A stretch of 7,304 nucleotides of DNA from the NCBI GenBank assembly GCA_016840245.1, contig JAEOST010000431.1, positions 1 to 7,304 of the forward strand, read 5' to 3'. This DNA comes from Candidatus Thorarchaeota archaeon (lineage in GTDB: Archaea > Asgardarchaeota > Thorarchaeia > Thorarchaeales > Thorarchaeaceae). Positions 1 to 5,733 of the stretch are shown in pieces. Below the pieces are notes generated by a model. It searched no databases, was not told the DNA's origin, and saw only the letters and a list, made by a program, of their open reading frames with translations. Position numbers and translations under genes: made by a program. The stretch's first letter is position 1. The number at the start of each line of letters is the position of its first letter.

Positions 1-1
1 T

Positions 2-739
2 GACGATATTATACCTGATGACCCTAACAAGCCATACGACATGCGAGATGTGGTAGCAAAACTCGTTGACAATGGTGAGTTCTTTGAGGTGCATGAACAC
101 TGGGCTCAGAATATGACTGTAGGTTTTGCTAGATTTAATGGACGTCCCGTAGGTATCGTTGGTAACAATCCTGCGCATCTTGCTGGAACCATAGACATCA
201 ATGCATCAGACAAGTGTTCTCGGTTTGTCCGATTTTGTGACGCATTCAACATTCCCGTGATAACCTTCATGGATGTACCTGGTTATCTCCCCGGGACTGC
301 TCAGGAATGGGGTGGGATCATACGACATGGTGCTAAGATACTCTATGCCTTTGCAGAAGCAACTGTACCAAAGATAACAATCATCACACGGAAGGGATAC
401 GGTGGTGCCTATGATGTTATGTCCTCACGTCACATCGGTGCTGACCTCGTCTATGCATGGCCCACAGCAGAGATTGCAGTGATGGGACCAGATGGAGCAA
501 TCAACATCATCTTCCGCAAGGAGATTGCTGCTGCTAAGGATAAGGAGAAGAAGCGTGCAGAGTTAGTGAAGGAGTACAGAGAGAAGTTTGCCAACCCGTA
601 CGTGGCTGCTGGTCTGGGTTATATTGACAAGGTAATCTTTCCACATGAGACCCGTCCGTTGATATGTAAGGGATTAGACATGTTGGAGAGTAAGAGGCAG
701 AGTAGACCTCCAAAGAAGCATGGCAATATTCCATTGTGA
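2..739 (+). CDS. pccB: Acyl-CoA carboxyltransferase (propionyl-CoA carboxylase beta / methylmalonyl-CoA decarboxylase alpha type), C-terminal part, 5' end outside window
   Basis: The frame is open from the window edge, so the ATG at 41 is internal. About 245 residues are visible of a family usually near 515, covering the C-terminal crotonase-fold domain that handles carboxybiotin. Family landmarks run in order: [82 protein letters not shown] and the terminal [13 protein letters not shown] at 401-415 contains the Gly-Ala pair that holds biotin in this family. The Asp that follows is, as I recall from work on actinobacterial enzymes, linked to propionyl-CoA over acetyl-CoA preference. The enzyme moves carboxyl groups between biotin and propionyl-CoA in the cytoplasm, together with a biotin carrier and a biotin carboxylase that are not visible here. 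A decarboxylase role (mmdA) cannot be excluded. A near copy lies at 4604-5269. Confidence 0.93.
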   Translation, partial: DDIIPDDPNKPYDMRDVVAKLVDNGEFFEVHEHWAQNMTVGFARFNGRPVGIVGNNPAHLAGTIDINASDKCSRFVRFCDAFNIPVITFMDVPGYLPGTAQEWGGIIRHGAKILYAFAEATVPKITIITRKGYGGAYDVMSSRHIGADLVYAWPTAEIAVMGPDGAINIIFRKEIAAAKDKEKKRAELVKEYREKFANPYVAAGLGYIDKVIFPHETRPLICKGLDMLESKRQSRPPKKHGNIPL

Positions 740-984
740 ATCACTCGAGTCAAATCACTAGAACTGAAGTTGAAAATGCATGGCAGACCCACTCGATCAT
801 GTGGTATTCAGACTCCTATCTTGAGTAATATATTGGTATTGCGAAGAAGTCAGAACACGACACGTACGTTCCAGATGATGACATCCCAATCTCTATCTAT
901 ACATACTCAGGGGATCAGGTCAATCTGTCAATAGATTATATCTTCTTAAGATATTCATTCTTAGAGAGAATGTTAGGGATTTGA
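736..984 (+). pseudogene. Possible broken small gene in the region after the carboxyltransferase
   Basis: This 306-bp gap between two convergent genes holds one reading frame of 83 codons. It starts at GTG 736, overlapping the carboxyltransferase stop as GTGA, and runs to TGA 982-984. It is interrupted once, by TAA at 826-828. The first part contains TEVENAWQTHSIMWYSDSYLE and the second contains YVPDDDIPISIYTYSGDQVN, which read like real protein. I recognise no family. The overlap with the upstream stop suggests a former translationally coupled partner. A chance open frame is a serious alternative, because 52 stop-free codons are not rare. There is no second methionine start with a ribosome-binding site after the TAA. 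Nothing else is apparent in the gap except the T-rich minus-strand tract next to the following gene. Confidence 0.25.
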
Positions 985-1045
985 TAATTAGAAAAATGAA
1001 GTGAGAACCCAGAACTCAAGAAAGAAGAGGAGATGAAAAGACTTT
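985..1045 (-). terminator. Possible pyrimidine-rich terminator region after the 376-residue gene
   Basis: Read on the minus strand, the 61 bases after the TAG at 1046-1048 are rich in T and C. They include CTTTTC, CTTCTTTCTT and a five-T run at 992-996. Archaeal terminators are often U-rich tracts without a strong hairpin, and no strong stem is visible here. The placement, at the end of a minus-strand gene run that converges on a plus-strand gene, makes termination plausible. Confidence 0.3.
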
Positions 1046-2176
1046 CTATTGGGCTAGCAGATGCCTTCGTAGTGCCACATAGGTCACTCCTGCTAGCGCT
1101 ATCGACCCCATTAAGACGATGAATACTGATGATAACGAGACATCATTCTCTTCTGTCCAGACAAATGAAAGAGTGGCCGATCCACCTAGGTCATACCGAA
1201 TCCCACTCTTTGCATCGATATAAACGGTGCTAAGTCCGCGAGGATTACTTGTGACGAAGACTGCCCACCCAAGTCGGTACTCGAGTCCCAATGGGGACCA
1301 TGTGTGGTCGAATATCAACAATGCATTGGTCACCCCAACGCTCTGCATATCAGAACGATTCGATAGATAGGTTAGCACATAACTCTTAGCCTCTTCAGGG
1401 CTGATAATATTCTCAACCGGGATATCAGTAACATGAGCCCAGTCGTAGCCAAAACCTAAAACTGCGCCCGTTTCCGGATCCAGGGTGAAAAATACCCCAT
1501 TACCTTCAACATATATTCCATTCACTATATTGTAGAATATGAGTTTGTACATGTCACGATGAAAACTATAGTCGTAAACAATCCTTGGACCGATATAACG
1601 TGCATGCTCAGAAAATGTATAGTTGAACTCGAGCATGAAATTCCGTACTGTTTGTTCAAGGTCTGATGTAGTTAATTCCACATCCTGAATCTGAACTGAA
1701 CCATTGATTAAATCAACAAAGTCTGTGATTCTTCCTGAAATGGCATTTACGCTTATGAATACAGTCCCATTGATTGTATCGAATTTGAATCTCCACTTTC
1801 CATTGTCCAGAATTGTCCAGCCATCATCGATAGTTAATTCAACTTCTGACAAGTATGGAATTCTCGATATAAACTCTAGACTGATAGCTATAGCCTGAGT
1901 TTCATTTATGGTCTCTAGACCATGATAGTCTGCGCTCATATGGATTGCAGTAACACTCTCAATGACTGGATGTACTGCAAACATAACTAGGTCAGGATTC
2001 TTGGAAACAAGATCAGCAAACGAAGTTTCATTCACTGGTGTACCGGTGAGCCGAGCTTGATATGATTGATAGCCCAGTGTGACCACTAGCACAGGAGGTA
2101 TTGCCAATGAGAGCAGGAAGATGAGAACGATGAGACTCACAATGAATCTGTTGTCAGATAGAATGGGTCTTGACAT
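1046..2176 (-). CDS. Two-pass membrane protein with large extracytoplasmic, PepSY-like domain
   Basis: This 376-residue protein has a hydrophobic helix at about residues 11-34 (SLIVLIFLLSLAIPPVLVV) and another at about 351-369. The second is followed by the basic end RRHLLAQ. Both ends are therefore probably cytoplasmic, with about 310 residues outside. The outer part has six N-glycosylation sequons (NET twice, NGT, NGS, NYT, NRS). It also shows repeated units of a helix followed by strands, ending in patterns such as VFISVNAISGRITDF, FFTLDPETGAVLGFGYD and STVYIDAKSGIRYDLGG. The helix-strand-'D.ksGei' pattern resembles PepSY/YcdB-type domains, which are often linked to envelope proteases. This is resemblance only, and no enzyme motif is visible. 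The ATG at 2174-2176 is the best start. No ribosome-binding site precedes it, but an A/T-rich box does. It lies 58 bp downstream of the winged-helix membrane protein gene, which suggests a shared role. Confidence 0.75.
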   Translation of the reverse strand: MSRPILSDNRFIVSLIVLIFLLSLAIPPVLVVTLGYQSYQARLTGTPVNETSFADLVSKNPDLVMFAVHPVIESVTAIHMSADYHGLETINETQAIAISLEFISRIPYLSEVELTIDDGWTILDNGKWRFKFDTINGTVFISVNAISGRITDFVDLINGSVQIQDVELTTSDLEQTVRNFMLEFNYTFSEHARYIGPRIVYDYSFHRDMYKLIFYNIVNGIYVEGNGVFFTLDPETGAVLGFGYDWAHVTDIPVENIISPEEAKSYVLTYLSNRSDMQSVGVTNALLIFDHTWSPLGLEYRLGWAVFVTSNPRGLSTVYIDAKSGIRYDLGGSATLSFVWTEENDVSLSSVFIVLMGSIALAGVTYVALRRHLLAQ

Positions 2177-2201
2177 TATGAGGATATATCAGCCAATTTC
2201 C

Positions 2202-2210
2202 TAATTAATC
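2202..2210 (-). promoter_or_regulatory. Possible TATA-like box for the 376-residue membrane protein gene
   Basis: On the minus strand the 58-bp gap reads GATTAATTA about 26-34 bases before the ATG at 2176. This is the distance expected of a TATA box driving a leaderless or nearly leaderless message. The lack of a Shine-Dalgarno sequence before that ATG agrees. Read-through from the upstream gene is equally possible. Confidence 0.25.
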
Positions 2211-2234
2211 TAGTTTCAGAGCACCAGTGAGCAA

Positions 2235-2702
2235 CTAGTAGCGCGGCTGAAGTCGCCACAATCTAATAGACTCAATCCATGAGAAGACACTGTTCATTGA
2301 CAGACACGCAATCAGAAGAACAGTGGCAGCGTTCAGACTCCACACGAATAGATAGATCGATGAGAGGAGCAATGCTGTGTTGAGAATGGCATAGAAGATA
2401 TATCGAGGGATATGAAGTCGTCCGGAACCAACAAATAGACTGAGCAATCCAGGACGTATGTGACGCTTGATGATATAGCACCCATCCTCATCAGTTGTCA
2501 CAAGACCGTGGTCGATGAGATTGTTCAGATGATGCAACGCTAGACTTGAACTTGATAGACCTACTAGTCGCTGCAATTCACGTGCTCTATGAGGACGATT
2601 CACCCGTAGCATTATCCAGTAGATTCGCAGTGTATTACCTCTTAGTTCAAGAACCTCATAGTCAGTGATCTCATCTGTCTCACCAGAGCTGTTACCATTC
2701 AT
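2235..2702 (-). CDS. Membrane-anchored winged helix-turn-helix regulator
   Basis: This 155-residue protein has an N-terminal winged-helix domain at about residues 16-78. Helix LRGNTLRIYWIMLRV leads to RARELQRLVGL, then the recognition helix SSSSLALHHLNNLIDHG, then wing LVTTDEDGCYII. Two hydrophobic segments follow at about 101-121 (YIFYAILNTALLLSSIYLFVW) and 123-141, with a short basic tail RLWRLQPRY. The layout is that of a one-component membrane-tethered DNA-binding regulator, with the DNA-binding head in the cytoplasm and almost nothing outside. It has no sensor domain, so any signal must come through the membrane helices or a partner. The adjacent 376-residue membrane protein is the obvious candidate. 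The ATG at 2700-2702 has a GGAGTG sequence about 8 bases upstream. It also overlaps the stop of a mini-ORF (ATGA), pointing to coupled translation. The DNA target is unknown. Confidence 0.8.
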   Translation of the reverse strand: MNGNSSGETDEITDYEVLELRGNTLRIYWIMLRVNRPHRARELQRLVGLSSSSLALHHLNNLIDHGLVTTDEDGCYIIKRHIRPGLLSLFVGSGRLHIPRYIFYAILNTALLLSSIYLFVWSLNAATVLLIACLSMNSVFSWIESIRLWRLQPRY

Positions 2703-2761
2703 TCCAAATCCACTCCATCCAATTGGCCTTTGAAGCCGCTTAGAATCAACTTCTCCATCAT
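2699..2761 (-). CDS. 20-codon mini-ORF coupled to the winged-helix gene
   Basis: On the minus strand an ATG at 2759-2761 opens a 20-codon frame beginning MMEKLILSGF and ending GVDLE. Its TGA at 2699-2701 overlaps the ATG of the winged-helix gene in an ATGA arrangement. A strong GAGGTGA ribosome-binding site sits 7 bases before its start, better than the site directly in front of the winged-helix gene. It may be a leader peptide that delivers ribosomes to the next gene. Alternatively, it may be the original N-terminus of that gene after a frameshift. No family is recognisable at this length. Confidence 0.4.
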   Translation of the reverse strand: MMEKLILSGFKGQLDGVDLE

Positions 2762-2768
2762 GAAGAGT

Positions 2769-2775
2769 TCACCTC
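2769..2775 (-). promoter_or_regulatory. Strong Shine-Dalgarno site (GAGGTGA) before the mini-ORF
   Basis: The minus strand reads TGAGGTGA, so the TGA stop of the nucleotidyltransferase gene (2774-2776) overlaps this ribosome-binding site by two bases. The spacing to the mini-ORF ATG is 7 bases, which is ideal. Overlap of stop, binding site and next start argues that the nucleotidyltransferase, mini-ORF and winged-helix gene share one message. Confidence 0.6.
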
Positions 2776-3547
2776 AGATACAATATATGCCAATAACCTC
2801 CCTATAGATTCTGTCACAGTACAGCTCTATTAATTTCGCTGCCCTTGATAAGTCAAGGAAGTCATTTTTCGGTCTATGTCTCTTTGATTTAATGGAGATC
2901 TTGATTTGACCTTGTTGTTTGGTAATTCGACCAGCAACATTATAGAATTCCCTCCTTACTAAATTGCTTAGTCCACTGAAGTGAGAGGAAACAATCTCCT
3001 CCTTAGTTATCGGAGAATCAGAACTATGTAGTAGATGTTTCTCAATGAAGTAAAACTCCACGAGAGCAGAATACAATACAAAACACGCACCCTCAAACTC
3101 GGAGTACATGTCTATCTTCAATGACACCTCACTAATGAGATCCAACCATCTAATCATGATTTTTCGTACTAGGTCAATCCGAAGTTGTGGATGAATCGAC
3201 TCACCCCATAACAACATCCCTGAATTCAACCCCGACCATAGTCTGAAATAATCCAGACTTTGTAATGCATTTCTAAGCTGCTCTTCTGTGAACACCTTGG
3301 CATCAATCAATGGTCGGTTGTCGTAGCAAACATCCCTAAACTCGTCAAGAATCACCTTGACCTGATTCAATCGTTGTACATTTTCAACAACTAAAATTAG
3401 GTCGATATCACTTTGATTTCCACCTGTTCCCTCAGTCCATGATCCTACTAAATAAGCTTTACAACATAGTTGTCTAATGTGTTGTAGAACTCTTACGATT
3501 ACTTTCTTATGACCCGAAGGTAGCAAGTCTGTGAGGGCTCTATTCAT
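2774..3547 (-). CDS. Nucleotidyltransferase-domain protein (DNA polymerase beta superfamily)
   Basis: This protein has 257 residues. The N-terminal part carries the superfamily signature: G35-S36, then the D47-x-D49 pair in SDIDLILVV, and a likely third metal-binding acid at D82 in LIDAKVF. The Gly-Ser and Asp pair spacing (GS-x10-DxD) is exactly right, so nucleotidyl transfer from an NTP using two metal ions is expected. Residues from about 125 to 257 are mainly helical and charged, with a very basic stretch KISIKSKRHRPKND near 216-229. This part could bind the acceptor, but I recognise no family there. The acceptor could be a protein, RNA or small molecule. The ATG at 3545-3547 is the first start after an in-frame stop. 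No clear ribosome-binding site precedes it. A HEPN catalytic motif (R-x4-6-H) is not visible here or next door, so a toxin-antitoxin role is not supported. Confidence 0.78.
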   Translation of the reverse strand: MNRALTDLLPSGHKKVIVRVLQHIRQLCCKAYLVGSWTEGTGGNQSDIDLILVVENVQRLNQVKVILDEFRDVCYDNRPLIDAKVFTEEQLRNALQSLDYFRLWSGLNSGMLLWGESIHPQLRIDLVRKIMIRWLDLISEVSLKIDMYSEFEGACFVLYSALVEFYFIEKHLLHSSDSPITKEEIVSSHFSGLSNLVRREFYNVAGRITKQQGQIKISIKSKRHRPKNDFLDLSRAAKLIELYCDRIYREVIGIYCI

Positions 3548-3623
3548 TCTACATCAACATACCATACCGAATTTCCCAAAGCCAGTACATCCAACGTTCA
3601 TCTAACAGAATAGACTTCAACAA

Positions 3624-3631
3624 GTATATTT
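3624..3631 (-). promoter_or_regulatory. Possible TATA box for the nucleotidyltransferase gene
   Basis: The minus strand reads AAATATAC directly after the stop of the protease fragment, about 80 bases before the nucleotidyltransferase ATG. This would place transcription start near 3600 and give a leader of about 50 bases. The rest of the 86-bp gap shows no other signal. Confidence 0.3.
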
Positions 3632-3633
3632 GT

Positions 3634-4605
3634 CTAGGAGGGGATAGTAGCTATTGTAATATCATAATAGTCTCCAGTATATTGCTGCACTAGTATTCTA
3701 ACATAGTATCTACCTTGATATGTAGCAGTATGGCTCAAGAACTTCCAATTTCCTGCACTGCTTTGTTTGATGAATACGCCATTATAGTCGTACAACTGAA
3801 TTCTTAAAATCAAGTCTGGATCACCGTCTGCCTCTACGGAAATGATTAGATTTTGATAGCACTTTATCTTGTACCAATCAGCTCCGCTAGAAGGATCTTC
3901 AACCCATAGTGGCTCATTATATCGGTTATATTCATGCTGATAGAATCTCAGAACTAAAGGCGCTGTATCACGTGATGCGGAAATATCAGTTTCATAAAAA
4001 TTCACTTCATCCTGTGCATCCACTCTTCCTGCACCATGTATATTGTCGAGACCGGGGTCATAATCCCGTGGCATATCCGTTGCACTAGCCATAAGGAGCT
4101 TCTTGACGCGTGGGTGTGGGTGATAGTCATTCGGGGGGAATCGAAGTGAATAATCCTTGTCAAGCCACAGAGCAACAAGTCCTGCAACAAATGCACATGC
4201 AGCTGATGTACCTGAATCTGTTGTATATAGATTGGATGTCCCATATCTAGCACCTGTTATCGATACTCCAGGAGCTAAAATATCGGGCTTAATCCGCCCG
4301 TCGTCACAAGGTCCCTGAGAGGAGTAACTCCAATGAGTCCAAAGGTCAGTAGTAATTGAGCTTGGATCATGGGCAGCACCTGCAGTGATTACATATTTTG
4401 CAGTTCCTGGTGAGTGTACGGTATGGCTTCCTGCATCATTTCCAGCTGCTGCAACTACAACAAGCCCATAAGTTTCTACGAGCATGTCTGCATACCACGC
4501 AACAAGATCGTACTCACCAGGGTCTCCATCCGATCCTAACGAACAACTAACGATTTCAATACCGTATTCATACTTATTCAGAGCAATCCAGTGAATACTT
4601 TGAGG
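3634..4605 (-). CDS. Subtilisin-like serine protease (S8), N-terminally truncated, with C-terminal PPC-like domain
   Basis: Protease-like sequence runs on the minus strand from about 4605. The first ATG, at 4485, lies inside the conserved domain and is not the natural start. Upstream of it are [16 protein letters not shown] and [11 protein letters not shown], the usual SLG segment. From the ATG come [11 protein letters not shown] (Asn16, oxyanion hole), [20 protein letters not shown], and the nucleophile in [12 protein letters not shown] (Ser94). Residues of about 175-283 form a beta-rich domain like the PPC domain of secreted proteases. The catalytic Asp and His blocks, propeptide and signal peptide are all missing. 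The fragment cannot be a working protease as it stands. The frame is otherwise intact, with no internal stop or shift, so truncation is recent or artificial. The break point is the joint with the second carboxyltransferase copy. A full-length enzyme would be secreted and degrade extracellular protein. Confidence 0.85.
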   Translation of the reverse strand, partial: PQSIHWIALNKYEYGIEIVSCSLGSDGDPGEYDLVAWYADMLVETYGLVVVAAAGNDAGSHTVHSPGTAKYVITAGAAHDPSSITTDLWTHWSYSSQGPCDDGRIKPDILAPGVSITGARYGTSNLYTTDSGTSAACAFVAGLVALWLDKDYSLRFPPNDYHPHPRVKKLLMASATDMPRDYDPGLDNIHGAGRVDAQDEVNFYETDISASRDTAPLVLRFYQHEYNRYNEPLWVEDPSSGADWYKIKCYQNLIISVEADGDPDLILRIQLYDYNGVFIKQSSAGNWKFLSHTATYQGRYYVRILVQQYTGDYYDITIATIPS

Positions 4606-4621
4606 TAAATACTTTGAGGTA
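4594..4621. repeat. Perfect 14-bp tandem repeat at the gene-fusion joint
   Basis: The unit AATACTTTGAGGTA occurs twice head-to-tail, at 4594-4607 and 4608-4621. The first unit is continuous with the protease fragment. The second is continuous with the carboxyltransferase, where it encodes the conserved YFEV. It marks the exact boundary between two unrelated truncated genes. Confidence 0.9.
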
Positions 4622-5269
4622 CATGAACACTGGGCTCAGAACATGACGACTGGATTTGCGCGATTCGATGGCCGTTCAGTTGGAATAGTTGGGCAGAACC
4701 CAGCTCATCTTGCTGGAACAATCAATATTGATGCATCTGACAAGTGTTCCCGGTTTGTTCGATTCTGTGATGCATTCAATATTCCTATTGTAACATTTAT
4801 GGATGTGCCTGGTTATCTCCCCGGAACCGCTCAGGAGTGGGGTGGTATCATCAGACATGGGGCCAAGATCCTCTATGCCTATGCCGAAGCCACCGTTCCG
4901 TTGATCACTATCATCACTCGCAAGGGTTATGGTGGAGCCTATGATGTTATGGCTTCACGACACATCGGTGCAGACTTAGTCTATGCATGGCCTAATGCTG
5001 AGATTGCTGTGATGGGTCCCGATGGCGCTATCAACATAATTTTCCGTGCTGAGATTGCCAAGGCAAAGGACAAGGAGAAGCGCCGCAAAGAGCTAGTTGC
5101 AGAGTACCGTGAGAAGTTCGCCAATCCCTACATCGCTGCTGAACTTGGATACATCGACAAGGTCATCTTCCCACATGAGACACGTCAGTTGATTTGCAAG
5201 GGTCTCGATATGCTAGAGAGTAAGCGACAAAGTCGACCACCTAAGAAGCATGGGAATATCCCAATGTAG
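4604..5269 (+). CDS. pccB: Second carboxyltransferase copy, 5'-truncated (PccB/MmdA-type C-terminal domain)
   Basis: Homology to 74-739 begins at GGT 4604 and continues without any insertion or deletion to the stop, 666 bp in each. Upstream in frame is a TGA at 4601-4603. The first ATG, at 4643, is the internal methionine of HEHWAQNM and has no ribosome-binding site. From that ATG the 208 residues differ from the first copy at 21 positions by hand count, about 90% identity. GGAYD (4931-4945), DVPGYLPG and the terminal KKHGNIP are all kept. The N-terminal domain, which supplies the other half of the active site, is absent. As it stands the piece should not be catalytic. Most base differences between copies are silent, so both lineages were under selection until recently. 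This fits a genuine paralogue or strain variant that was cut recently or joined wrongly in assembly. Confidence 0.88.
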   Translation, partial: GKYFEVHEHWAQNMTTGFARFDGRSVGIVGQNPAHLAGTINIDASDKCSRFVRFCDAFNIPIVTFMDVPGYLPGTAQEWGGIIRHGAKILYAYAEATVPLITIITRKGYGGAYDVMASRHIGADLVYAWPNAEIAVMGPDGAINIIFRAEIAKAKDKEKRRKELVAEYREKFANPYIAAELGYIDKVIFPHETRQLICKGLDMLESKRQSRPPKKHGNIPM

Positions 5270-5298
5270 TTGATAATACTTTCAGTTAACTGTCTAAG

Positions 5299-5307
5299 TT
5301 ATATGAT
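5299..5307 (+). promoter_or_regulatory. TATA-like box placed for leaderless transcription of the DUF3795 gene
   Basis: TTATATGAT is centred about 25 bases before the ATG at 5328, where transcription would be expected to begin in an archaeon. No Shine-Dalgarno sequence precedes that ATG. Together these suggest a leaderless message that starts at or very near the start codon. Confidence 0.45.
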
Positions 5308-5327
5308 AGATATGGCAAGAATCGAAT

Positions 5328-5681
5328 ATGAATTCAGAAATGATTGCTTGCTGTGGTATGGATTGCAGTGGGTGTCCAGCATATATTGCGAAACTAAAAG
5401 ACGACGATGAACTGCGAAAGAAGACTGCAAAGGAATGGTCTCAACCTGAATATGAGGTTCCATATCAGGATGTAAATTGTGACGGCTGCAGACTGTCCGA
5501 TGACGAGTCAATCTTCAAACATTGGCCTCCTACTTGTCCGGTCAGGTTATGCGTCTTCGAACGTAACCTTGAGAATTGTGCTTACTGTGATGATTATGTG
5601 TGTGACAAACTCGAGGGAGTAATGAAGATGATGGGTAACTCATTGAAAGACAACCTTGAAAGAATCAGAGCTGCCCTCTAG
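5328..5681 (+). CDS. DUF3795 family cysteine-rich protein
   Basis: This 117-residue protein opens with the family signature ACCGMDCSGCPAYIA (Cys8, 9, 13, 16). More paired cysteines follow in NCDGC (51, 54), TCPVRLC (70, 75) and NCAYCDDYVC (84, 87, 92), 11 cysteines in all. Such spacing suggests bound zinc or an iron-sulfur cluster, in a small cytoplasmic protein with no signal peptide or membrane helix. The length is near complete for DUF3795 proteins, which occur in anaerobic archaea and bacteria and have no established function that I know of. The start at 5328 is supported by the TATA-like box upstream; Met5 at 5340 is an alternative. It lies 58 bp after the truncated carboxyltransferase and is probably transcribed independently. 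Confidence 0.88.
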   Translation: MNSEMIACCGMDCSGCPAYIAKLKDDDELRKKTAKEWSQPEYEVPYQDVNCDGCRLSDDESIFKHWPPTCPVRLCVFERNLENCAYCDDYVCDKLEGVMKMMGNSLKDNLERIRAAL

Positions 5682-5692
5682 GATTCCGGCAG

Positions 5693-5707
5693 ATTTTAAT
5701 CTAAAAT
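5693..5707 (+). promoter_or_regulatory. A/T-only inverted repeat, possible promoter box or terminator between two genes
   Basis: ATTTTA-ATC-TAAAAT forms six-base arms around a three-base loop in the 52-bp gap after the DUF3795 gene. It ends 26 bases before the ATG at 5734, so it could serve as the TATA region of the next gene. It could equally be a weak terminator of the previous one. A GAGGG sequence at 5726-5730 may act as ribosome-binding site, though it is close to the start. Confidence 0.25.
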
Positions 5708-5733
5708 TGAGTGAGTTCACAGTGTGAGGGAGT

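Noticed and set aside
534..734. Minus-strand open frame opposite the first carboxyltransferase, and a similar one at 4676-4858
   Set aside because: Both lie wholly inside the strongly conserved carboxyltransferase frame and their translations resemble nothing; they are shadows.
2774..3547. Nucleotidyltransferase as half of an MNT-HEPN toxin-antitoxin pair
   Set aside because: At 257 residues it is larger than typical minimal nucleotidyltransferase antitoxins. No HEPN-like protein with an R-x4-6-H motif is adjacent or fused.
4002..4253. 83-codon frame inside the protease fragment
   Set aside because: It overlaps the conserved SGTSAA and APG motifs of the protease in another frame and has His/Gln-rich, non-protein-like composition.
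740..4603. The minus-strand block as a composite transposon or defence island
   Set aside because: The flanking repeats are coding sequence of a metabolic gene, not insertion sequences. None of the enclosed genes is a recognisable defence or mobility gene.
4594..4621. Tandem 14-bp repeat as the target-site duplication of a mobile element
   Set aside because: The two copies touch each other instead of flanking an insert. There is no transposase, integrase or terminal inverted repeat in the window.
5711..5720. GTGAGTTCAC as an operator palindrome upstream of the surface-protein gene
   Set aside because: Only four-base arms match around a two-base centre, well within chance for this length.
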